Assembly (NCBI RefSeq): GCF_001039355.2
Contig: NW_019775610.1
Span: 62,001-126,000 of the forward strand
Origin: Lingula anatina
Lineage: Eukaryota > Brachiopoda > Lingulata > Lingulida > Lingulidae
Reading direction: 5' to 3'
Length of the DNA: 64,000 bases
Shown piece by piece: positions 49,201 to 64,000 of the stretch. The notes below the pieces were generated by a model. The model worked only from the letters and a program-made list of their open reading frames with translations. It was not told the origin of the DNA and did not search any database. A program made the position numbers and the translations under genes. Each line of letters begins with the position of its first letter. The first letter of the stretch is position 1.

Positions 49201-50234
49201 GGCATGTTTTAACTAAATCATGTTTTACCATCTTTTATCAAATCTTCCATTCTAGTGTCTGCAGAGTTTCCACTGGTGATGGCCTTCAATTTGGTCAGTA
49301 AACTGTGAAGCCTGAGAAATAATATGCAGTAAATGATTGTTATTGTTAATCAGTAGCATTAGAGAATTGTTATAAACACTGATAGTTAACATATATAACT
49401 TAATATTTTTCTACTTATTTTTATAAAACAATTCAACAAACCATATGACTTACCATGATGTAAATTTCTCCGTGTTGTTTCCCAAAAATAAACTGAGATC
49501 ATCTGCCATCTGTTCTTTGGTTTTCTTATTAGCCACCATAACCATGATATAGTCTGGCAGTTCATCATCCACATAGGCCCCCAGGTCCACCAGCTTGGCC
49601 TTTATAGCAGACTACAGAAAATGAAAAAAACAATCTTGCTATCACTTTGAAATGTATCGGAGCACATTTGGCTGTTTTTTTTTCCCCCCATAATAAATAA
49701 ATAAAGTTTCAAAATTAAAGGAAAGTATACTAAATGCAATACTTAAAACCCAAGTGTTCTAGATCTGCAATGCAGCCCACATATTTGACATTATTTGATA
49801 TATTAACTTTAACAGACATACTGATACAGGTATAGGCATTTTAAGAGTTCCTGATTGCCTGTGTTTTGAACAATGTGCTGACCATGTATTTATGAATTCA
49901 AACTAAAAACTGAAAAATCTGAGTCATATCTGCTCAATTACCGGTAAATCCTGTACATTTGAAAGGGTGAAAATGCCATTTGAAAATGCAATCTTCTCCA
50001 ATGCTAACATAATGTCATGTTTTACTTTCCAGAGATCAGCATATGATAATTGCCACTAGTTAGTTAATTCACAATCTGCTATTTATACTATAGTAAGTGC
50101 CAATGCTAGAAATTCACTACAAAAATTTCCAAACCCAAACAAGTGCCGACTTCATATTCATTTTCACCCCCTTGAAAAGGGTGTATATCAATTCTCACCC
50201 GTATTTTGTGACTTATCTCCGTTCCAATCTCCAT
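43208..50234 (-). CDS. ZC3H14: zinc finger CCCH-type protein 14 (Nab2-like poly(A) RNA-binding protein)
   Basis: Fourteen minus-strand exons: 50234-50199, 49611-49454, 49311-49229, 48710-48480, 48292-48099, 47815-47670, 47374-47178, 46931-46794, 46505-46325, 45065-44836, 44628-44496, 44270-44131, 43820-43684 and 43309-43208. All join in phase to give 701 residues, close to the human long isoform. The N terminus MEIGTEISHKIR followed by DELPDYIMVMVANKK is the PWI-like Nab2 N-terminal domain (1 to about 80). The middle is low-complexity with a Glu-rich block (EEEEDEEEYDPHNPAVG) and SLQANKSLLLKAM. A basic RKKMK (about 545) may be a nuclear signal. Five tandem CCCH fingers end the protein (about 554-690), such as CKFWPTC, CKTFPKC, CKFDANC, CKYIPNC and CRFGISC. 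It binds polyadenosine RNA in the nucleus and restrains poly(A) tail length. Alternative exons between 45065 and 46325 cannot be excluded. Confidence 0.95.
47545..47545. other. ambiguous base (N) in the sequence
   Basis: A single N follows a run of 12 T in a ZC3H14 intron, 171 bp beyond the acceptor end of the exon 47374-47178. It is probably unresolved homopolymer sequence and does not touch an exon. Confidence 0.95.
48892..49068. mobile_element. short inverted-repeat element, family E (177 bp)
   Basis: The left end reads CTGGGGTAGCGCTAACA and the right end, in reverse complement, CTGGGGTAGTGCTAGCA. CAGTA is directly repeated outside both ends (48887-48891 and 49069-49073). Internally there are several copies of the word TTAGCCAAAT or TTGGCTAA in both orientations. 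No coding frame. The end sequence and 5-bp duplication fit a hAT-type MITE. It lies in the ZC3H14 intron between exons 49311-49229 and 48710-48480. Confidence 0.65.
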
Positions 50235-50589
50235 TGTCGTGCAATTTCTCCTTATCTAAGGACACACAAAAACTATAAACTAGGGGTATAAAATATATGA
50301 ACGAGGGACGAACGCAGATATCACGATTTCCAAAATGACAGCGCTGGTACAAAAATTTGCTCGGGGATGAAAAATAAGCTGTTTTTCATTGGTCGAAATA
50401 AAGCCGTTCACTTCGTTCTAAGATCAAGTTTTTTATTATTAAGTAAATGCATACATGTGTACTTATCAAATTTATCAAATATTTTTACTTTCTTCACTCA
50501 ACTTTCGTCATTTTAATTATATTATATTGCAGAAGAGAACTGCGTGCACGACGCACGCATGCTTGTGTTTATTATTGTTCTCATGCATA
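50235..50589. promoter_or_regulatory. short divergent promoter of ZC3H14 and KMO
   Basis: Only 355 bp separate the start codons of two oppositely transcribed genes, so both 5' untranslated regions and promoters must lie here or overlap. An ATTGG (inverted CCAAT) box is at 50388-50392, and AT-rich TATAAAATATATG occurs near 50287. Assignment of individual elements to either gene is inference. Confidence 0.6.
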
Positions 50590-56295
<5,706 letters not shown>

Positions 56296-57623
56296 AACTC
56301 CAAGAATGAAAGTTTTAGAGGGAGAGATGGTAAAAACTTTGCATGAGAAAAAATTTTGAAACACCTATATGAAATCACTGATAGTTCCAAAATAATGGTT
56401 ACTATGGTTGTGAACTCATCTGCTGCAGTTTTATTTTCCTTTCATGGATTTAGCTAGAACTGAAAATTTGCACAAATTGAATGATAATTTTGAAATATAT
56501 ACTATTTTAACAAATTTTTCTGTAGGCATCATGGTATATATATATATATATTGAAGAGACTATGCATTCATTTGTTTTGATGAGCACAAATTAGTATTAT
56601 ATTATATTGATTATTATATTGATATTTAGCTAATATTTATCGATATATGAAAGCTAGTATAAATCGCAGTAAATGTGTTTTTCAATAAGATCATATGTTA
56701 ACTTGTTTTTTTTTATCTTATTTATTTTTTCATATTATAAGTTCTCAACTTATAAGCTATCATATCATACAAATATATGTTAAAAGAATGTATTTGAATT
56801 GCTATATCATATACCTATCAGTTCTCATTAAGGTTCAATCCTAATGGTGCTTTTCAAAATTTGTAATCCAGTTCTTCCTGTATTTATTGAATATTTTATT
56901 CATAGGACAGTGGCATGTTAATCAGTTTTGATTACCTATAGTGTTACAGGTATTAAAGTTTTGTCAGTTGTTTTGGAAGTTGATCTCGTTTTACAAGTTA
57001 AAATACCTTTTAATTTGATCTATTTTGAAATGGCACTATGCAAGTATACAGTCTAGAGTTGAATGATGGCAGTATCCTATGCACAGACAAGTGTGCCAAC
57101 AGGTCATTCACACAGGTGTCTACCTTTTAAAGGATTATATAGGGTTTGAACAGAATACAGTATTAACTTTATATGGCAGCTTTCCTTGAAAGTTTATGTT
57201 ATAACGAATGAAAACTACTATCTTCAAGAGAGACTCAAACATTAAAAACTTGAATCTCAAAAATAGGTTTATAGATAATGATATATATTTTTGTTACAAG
57301 TGAAGGGACCTTTCAAGCCTGGCCTAGAAGCAATTTGTATAGAGAGTCATCAGTGGCCAGTGTTCCCTGGTGATATGGCAAATAATGATGATGGATATAG
57401 CATAACTTGGTAATTAAGGGAAAATTGTTGAAATTTCCAGGAAAATTAATACTTTGCTGTTTAATGATCTAAACACTCATTGTGTGCCTATAATGTGTAA
57501 ATTGAAACTACCACGAAAGGTAGTTAAGGATATATTACTATTTTGAGGTATTTTTCTGTAACATTTGTCAGCAAATGTCAACATTTTTCTATGGTGTAGC
57601 ACATTATTTTTTAACTTCAGTTA

Positions 57624-57976
57624 AGCCCCTTTTCACTGGACAGCGTCCTTTCTGCATCCCATAGTATGGCCCTGTTTGAAATTTAAAAAAAATACCTCAT
57701 GTGCCAACAACTGGCTGATCATTGAGCCTTCTTTCAGAGTTATGAGCCTAGGTTTCAAATAAAAAAAACTGGATCAGATTTTATTGCAGATCTTGACGAA
57801 TCTCGGGAACCATCAGAATTGAATTAAAAAACGCGGAATTCTGTTTCCACGGTAAAAGGTCATGTCTGATTCTGCAACCAAAGCAATGCTTGTCCCTCTT
57901 TTCTACAACCACAGCAATGCCAGTTTCATGGTTGCACAAAAGGACAGAAAGGATGCTGTCCAGTGTAAAGGGGGTT
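57624..57976. mobile_element. Harbinger-like MITE, family C copy 2 (353 bp)
   Basis: The left end reads AGCCCCTTTTCACTGGACAG and the right end, in reverse complement, AACCCCCTTTACACTGGACA; both continue CATCCTTTCTG or CGTCCTTTCTG. TTA is directly repeated outside both ends (57621-57623 and 57977-57979). Its body matches the reverse complement of 5721-5945 in order, but it carries about 125 extra bp in the middle. No transposase frame. Confidence 0.72.
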
Positions 57977-59977
57977 TTAGCAAGTGTGAAGTAGGTATTA
58001 TTCTATGAAATCACTAATACAGGGTTATTGCAAGTTCTTTGCACCAGTAGGTGGTTTTTAAAATAGATATCATAATTGTTACACTCAGTCTGTCAAATTT
58101 CATCTGAATTTATTTTGGGAGCCCAATTTTTCATACATTGTCTGTTAAGAAAAATGCATAATACAACATTTTACATTTTTGTTCTTTTTTCTGCTTCTTG
58201 TTATAAAATATGATGATTCACTTTACGTGAAAAGAGAAAAATGTGCTAAAGTTCTTTCCAAAGTAAACATGAGCTAATTACAATTTAAAAATGACATTGT
58301 CAAATGATTTAAGTCCATTCAGCAAATTGAGATATTGTCAGTAAAAGGATTAAAAGACTGAATACAGTATACATATGATAACTGAAAAAAGAAGAAAGAT
58401 GTTTGTTTCCATTAATGAGATGGGTTTCCACATTACAAGCATATTTGATCTAAAATATGTAAGTAACAAAGATTTGTAATGTATATCTATGATGATGGCA
58501 TTAAAATGCGATTAGGAAATTATACCCTCTTTGTATATGTAATATCTTAGCACTGGATTTCACCAAATTTTTTGTATCTACCACACGTTTGCTCTGATTA
58601 CCAGTTTTTTCTAAGAGATGCTCACAGATCCACATAGGATCATCAGATAATTCTGAAAATGTTTATCGCTATAATATTGACTACACCTGTATACATAACT
58701 AAAGCATTATTATATATATGGAGCATCACATAATGTGTGTGGTATACTAAAAATAAACTTGCACAATTGCCTTTGGCACCTAAAAAGCCCAGAGGATAAA
58801 AATACATTGAACTCATTGCAACCACCTAATTTAGTAGGTTAAATACTAGACACCTCAATATTTGGATGAAGTATAGCTTTCAAATTATACATAGGTTGTT
58901 GGTGCACCGAAGGTGAGATCCACAACCAGAAGACATGTACTCATCTTTTTTCTCCCCTAAGCTTTATATGCAGATATGATATGTAACCTTTTCTTTCTTG
59001 GATAAGATGACAACACTGAGTACAAAACTCGATAGCTGTACGAGTCCGACATTAAAATATTATTGTTCAACTGGATGCAACTGCCAAGTGTTCTATTTTA
59101 TCTTGGATCAAGTTGGATGGGTCCATAATTTTGCCAAAGAGCTTTTACCCTGATTTGGTTACCTGACTCTCAAAGAAAATGGTTTCTTGTTACATCTTAA
59201 TTATTGGTATACTTCATTAGACTGCAAATTAAACTATATATCCCAATATTTAATCAAGATATTCTTACTTTACATTTGAAATTACTTCTCCTGCTCAAGA
59301 ATGGGTGTTAAAATATTCATGTTTCTGCTTTGAAAATTTTGGGGAAAATCAGAAAGTACAGATCAAATGATGCCTACATCTTGTACACTATGACTTAATT
59401 TTTCTGTTATACTCTATAATCTCTTTAGTAATGCTTTCTTTAAATGTCCATATCAAACATGGAATCTGTTACACTAAGCTCAAGTTCATCAGTCTAAATG
59501 GCACATGCTCAACTTCAACTGGTGACATAATTACTTAAATTAAATCTATAATGCCATTGTCAGAAACACTTAATTTACTCACCTTTACCTTAAGTACACA
59601 AAATATGTCCCTTTCAACAACAACAACAACAAAAACAGTTAAAAACATACATTACCATAGTAATATTTAAGTAAAAATATTACAGGAGTCAATCAAATAA
59701 GACATTAGCTAGGATAAATTTCTCCAGGGAAAACAAAACATACATTCTTTGATCAATATAACACCACTGAAATGGAAAGGAACTTGGCATTTAGAGGGTT
59801 TAAAGTTAGCACAATATGCTAATCAACAATAGCTTTATCTAAAATTATTCAATATTTTTGGCAAGTCTAAACTTTCAAATTGATTAAAGATTTATATTTC
59901 TAAAATAAAAAGAAATATAAGATCTTATAGGAGTTCACCAGACAAATAAACTAATTTAAACATGTTCATGTTGTTCT

Positions 59978-59983
59978 TTTATT
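59978..59983 (-). terminator. candidate polyadenylation signal for the K2P channel
   Basis: TTTATT on the plus strand gives AATAAA on the minus strand about 55 bp after the channel stop codon. Short, but the nearest signal. Confidence 0.35.
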
Positions 59984-60035
59984 AATTAACAATTAACAAA
60001 AAACAAAACCAAAATATATTGCGTATGGCCATGTT

Positions 60036-61711
60036 CTATTTATTCTGAACTGCTGCTGGCGATTCCTCATCACTATCACTGGTAAGCTGCCTTTTGTATG
60101 ACTTAGTTATAGTGTGGACTGGCTCGTCAATCTGCTGTGTGTAGTTTGGGCCTCCATTCCTGGCCTGTAAGTATGTTGTCTCCCCGTCTCCACTCCCCGC
60201 TGTGGCCATGTAGAAGTGAATTCCGAGATTGAGCTCGGGAATCTCATAGAGGACAGCTATCATCAACATCATGAAAATCAGCCCAAGATACAGGTAAACT
60301 GAAACAACAAGAATCATACATATTGCAAAATTATTGGTAAAATAAATAAGGCATGTTTTTGTTTTAAAAATATCTTCAGCTTTATTTCAGGGCACATCCT
60401 GAAAAAAATTGCCTGTAAAAATAATTGAACTGAACAAAATTGCCTTTTTATACTCCTGTGGCAACTTACTTGATTTAATTACACTCGATTTAAGTACAAA
60501 TCAATGTAACATTAGCATTTTTATCATTTGTCCCTCATGTATACTTTTTTTTTTTCATTTCCATGGCACTAAGTAACACCATCTTCAAGAAATCAATTAT
60601 TTGTTTTGTTTTATCATTGATCAGGTGGCTCGAGTCTTCCAATCAATATCTGTGGGTGGCAATTGAGTCTCAAAGGTACCAGCTGTATTTCAGTTTCCTA
60701 ATTCTTTGAGAGTGATTAGCATGTACCAAGATGTGGGTTTTAATTCATGTTTACAGGAAATGCTTGGCCTTAACTTGAATATCACATAAGACACCTGTTG
60801 TAAAAATGAGAGGAAATTGGCATTGAAACTAAAGCAATTCAATATTACACCTTATCGAACTGATGGTCTCCTCAAGCATGTGTGGACCTATGAAAAAAAA
60901 AACATGACTTTTTGTGGCCATTCTAATTTAAATCTCCATGTTAATAAAGGAAACCTTTTATATCCAACTGACTGTTTGATAGCATCCAGAGTATCGTTCA
61001 GTCAAAGGGACTATTCCCATAACCCTATTGTACTAGTAGGATTGATCTATTTCGGAGGGGATTCTCGCCAAATTAAGTTTATTTGTTAAACTCAGATTAA
61101 GTGTGCATGAAAGTTAAATATCCCCTAGCAGCTTCAGTGGGCGTGACAGACATTTAGGCTGCTTAAACTGAATGCAATTTAGCAAGAATCCCCTCGGAGT
61201 TGGATCGATCCTGCTGGTACGATAGGTACCAAGTCTAAGGCAAATTCTCATCCTCTGAACATGTGCCTTGTCTTGGTGACCAAATAAAAGAGCAGATCTA
61301 AATATTACTTACTTGTTGTGGCTATTTTATACACAGTCCTGGACTGCTGGTCTGGATGTTCTCCCGGGATATAATCTCCAAGTCCTATAGTTGTCATGGA
61401 GATGAAGCAATAATAAAATGAATCTAAATAGTTCCATTCCACCTCAAGAGCAGTAAATATGGCAGCAGGGATGAGAAAAATGAAGAGCAGCACAAGTCCA
61501 ATGACCAGGAACAAATGCACCAGTCTTATGTGAAATGGTGAGGCTAAATGCTGCATTTTATTCAGCAAATACTGTAGAAAGACTGTCACTGGGATGTTGA
61601 GGCGCTCTACAATGGCAGTGAACATGATCAGAGTCAATGGAATCCCAATTAAAGCGTAAAATATACAGAAAGCCTTCCCTCCATCTGACAAAGGGGCCAC
61701 ATGACCATAAC
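60036..61711 (-). CDS. KCNK1: two-pore domain potassium channel, TWIK/KCNK1-type (3' part only)
   Basis: Two minus-strand exons are present: 61711-61313 (entering in phase 1) and 60298-60036, ending in a TAG stop, about 219 residues. The first exon opens in the middle of pore 1, right at the selectivity filter: GYGHVAPLSDGGKAFC, matching TWIK channels (GYGHTVPLSDGGKAFC in human KCNK1). Next come M2 (IFYALIGIPLTLIMFTA), M3 (LVHLFLVIGLVLLFIFLIPA), pore 2 with filter TIGLGDYIPGE, M4 (IYLYLGLIFMMLMIAVLYEI) and a cytoplasmic tail of about 65 residues. TWIK channels carry background K+ current that sets resting potential; they act as dimers in the plasma or endosomal membrane. The exon(s) for M1, the cap and the start of pore 1 are not in the window up to 64000. 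The symbol covers the KCNK1/6/7 group. Confidence 0.92.
61012..61235. mobile_element. MITE-like inverted-repeat element, family D copy 2
   Basis: The left arm has CTATTGTACTAGTAGGATTG, then GAGGGGATTCTCGCCAAATT. The right arm, in reverse complement, has CTATCGTACCAGCAGGATCG, then GAGGGGATTCTTGCTAAATT. It shares the GATYGATCTA words and general layout of 21230-21443. It lies in the K2P intron, about 80 bp from the donor of exon 61711-61313. Confidence 0.58.
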
Positions 61712-64000
61712 CTGAAATAAGTTAAAAAACAAATAATTAAAATTGCTCAACAGAGCAAGGACTTGCAAAATATAATACAATTAAAGCTCTACCAGATGTG
61801 TCTTTCAAAATTATTGGTCTCAATATATCTTTCTACAGGAATCACTTTGATATATTTTTCTAAGTTCTTCATTTTATGTATAGTAATATTAGTATATACA
61901 GAGAATAGTTTTTATTCTCAGTAGGGTATATAGTAGAGAAAGTTTGGCCAATTGAACTAAAACACACTGTCTTTGGAGACTCCAGATCTCTCAGCCACAG
62001 ATACAGAGATCATGCGCAGTCAGTTAGTATTTGATCTCTGGAAAATTTTACCAAAGCATGCTGGAGAAGTATTATAACCTACTAGTAGCTTTTATGTTGC
62101 CAGTGATAGTGGCTGATGGAACACTCTAACAGTAATCACCTGCAGTTTACAATTATAGCATTCATTCATTGTCTGAATTATAGTAGGGGTGACAAGCGTA
62201 ATCAGTTTTACTGTGTCTGTCATTTCATGTACTCTCTCTTCACAGACATCTATCTTAAATGAGAGTTCAAAATTTTAAAATATTTTAAAATATTGCCAGT
62301 CATAATCTGATCCTTATAAAAAATAAATCAGTTCATCCTGGGTCTCTTATAAATCTATTAATTTTTTTTAACAAAAATCTCCAAATAAAATTGTGGCCTC
62401 TTCTACAGGACAAAAAATTGACCACAAATGCACAAAAAAGCAGACCAATATACTTGAGAAAAATTTTTCGCAAGTAATAATGTTAATTACGAATGGTATG
62501 TTTTCCCTTTTTCATGATAACGTGGAAGAAGTTTAGCTTCAAAGTGCATTAACTTTCTTCATGCTGTACCAGTACAACATCACAAGGGTTGCTTACAGCA
62601 CATAATCTGATACTTTGAAGGCATATTACACTGAACCATAACTGCATTTTGTATAGTGAAATATGATTGAAAGAAATCATCATGATGATCTTTTTTCTGA
62701 TTACTTGTAACAATATCTGGTATCAGATGTGCTGATTTCCAAGATGAATGGCCTTTTTATCATCATTCTTTTAAAGATTTCCTTTATCAATCAACTGTGA
62801 AAAATAAGAATTAATCAAATATATAATTTATCAGTGCAGCAGTCATGAAAGCTGCTGTTCTCTTGGTGAAATGGTTTTCAATCAAGTGCATCAGAAGATG
62901 TCTTTATCAAATACTTTGCCCAAAACAGATGGACTCTTTAACAGCTATTATAGCTGCATACCTGGCTTTAGGTATTAAATATAAAATCTATATTAAATTA
63001 CTTGTACACAGATGTCAATCTAACAGACATATAAAAGTGCCATTATCATTTCATCTTTACTGCTAAACAACATGCACTATTGCAATGGACTCTTAGCTTC
63101 AAACGTGACTGCTTGGTCTCAATACTTATTGTGTGGTATTTCCATATAGAATATAAACACTATTGTATATAACCACTGACACCAGTATACTTTGTTTTAT
63201 TTGATGCATTTTATGAAAAAAAAATTCTATAAAATCACAAAAAGCTGATGAGACCTATAAATAAATCAGCTACATGTATCTGCTTTGTCAGCCCAGTGTG
63301 GTATTCTCAGTTAAAAACATGAGGAAGCATCCCTACAGTCTGAAGGTTTATCAGTCAGGTTTACTAGTTAGGAAAAAATTTGACACAATTTGAAGTTTTA
63401 AACTTTTGAGAATTAATCTAATAAAAATAGTAGCAATAATCATAATAATCTATAGCTAATCTGGTATCCAATCAACTTTTTGACCACTGAATTTTCTGAC
63501 TACTTAGAGACATTTAAATATGTAACATCAAGATACAATGCATCTTTGTAAGTGCCCAAGACAAATTTTCATGCACCTCAAAGAGGAAAGAAAATTAAGA
63601 CAAGCTCAATTACATAAATCCATACTTCTGTCTTCAGATAATTTGTTTGACAATTATTGGATAATGCATTAGTCTTGTGGGTAATCCAATATCTGTGGCA
63701 AATTCCCTGTATTTACAACAAGTGTTATTATCCACACTGGCATTATGCACTTTATTTAACAAGATTAATGTTATTTTTTCAAAGTTGGGAGTCCACTGCG
63801 AATAACTTGTTGCAGCAGCTTCTCAAAATAAGTTTTAGGATTCTTGGAGGACAGAGCTGCTTATATACAGTAATGGCAATGGGAAACATTTTCACAGATT
63901 CTTACATCTGTCTTTTTTATTCTTCAAAGTTACAAATGCAGTGTAATCTTTGTCAGTAAACCTGATCAAGTCATATAAGTCGCATTCAGAACAGTGGACT
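61712..64000 (-). other. 5' intron of the K2P channel gene
   Basis: The intron's acceptor is immediately beyond 61711. No minus-strand open segment resembling M1, the extracellular cap or the start of pore 1 was found up to the window edge, so this is read as intron sequence continuing outside. No repeat family with clear ends was recognised here. Confidence 0.6.

Larger units (their letters stand above)
56296..60035. other. convergent spacer between KMO and the K2P channel
   Basis: This region holds the KMO 3' untranslated tail, a Harbinger-like MITE (57624-57976), an AAC repeat near 59618-59632 and the channel's 3' untranslated sequence. I see no further exon on either strand. Short open frames lack recognisable domains. 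Confidence 0.6.

Noticed and set aside
50455-50589. Upstream in-frame extension of KMO
   Set aside because: The frame is open but hydrophobic and unlike KMO. Orthologues start just before the FAD-binding strand, matching ATG 50590.

Overview
This 64 kb window is nuclear DNA from an animal. It has intron-rich genes with GT-AG junctions, long AT-rich introns and intergenic spacers, microsatellites, and short non-autonomous DNA transposons. The proteins are clear orthologues of broadly conserved animal genes. Gene density, short introns and the presence of an animal TauE/SafE transporter suggest a bilaterian invertebrate, perhaps a marine lophotrochozoan or invertebrate deuterostome. The sequence alone does not fix the phylum.

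Layout, left to right. 1-8159 is repeat-rich non-coding DNA, perhaps starting with the 3' end of an upstream gene. 8179-11579 (+) is a four-exon TauE/SafE-type membrane transporter. 11580-16226 is intergenic and holds a foldback element. 16227-25500 (+) is a nine-exon CDKL1/CDKL4-type protein kinase. 29087-38585 (-) is a 17-exon leishmanolysin-like metallopeptidase with a C-terminal SEA-like module, one membrane span and a cytoplasmic tail. 40282-42432 (+) is THUMPD2. 43208-50234 (-) is a 14-exon ZC3H14. 50590-56295 (+) is a 14-exon kynurenine 3-monooxygenase (KMO). 60036-61711 (-) is the 3' part of a TWIK/KCNK1-type two-pore potassium channel, whose first exon(s) lie beyond the window.

I rebuilt the exon chains by hand from splice sites and reading-frame phase. 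TauE (467 aa), CDKL1/4 (364 aa), LMLN-like (787 aa), ZC3H14 (701 aa) and KMO (470 aa) all join in phase with no frameshift or internal stop. THUMPD2 has one uncertain donor site.

The genes do not form an operon or a shared pathway. Two pairs are head-to-head: ZC3H14/KMO with only 355 bp between start codons, and LMLN-like/THUMPD2 with about 1.7 kb. CDKL and LMLN-like, THUMPD2 and ZC3H14, and KMO and KCNK1-like are convergent. Three families of terminal-inverted-repeat elements each occur twice in the window, and there are two further single copies with 5-bp target duplications. The most interesting protein observation is the predicted SEA module with a G|SVIV self-cleavage-type motif in the leishmanolysin-like peptidase.
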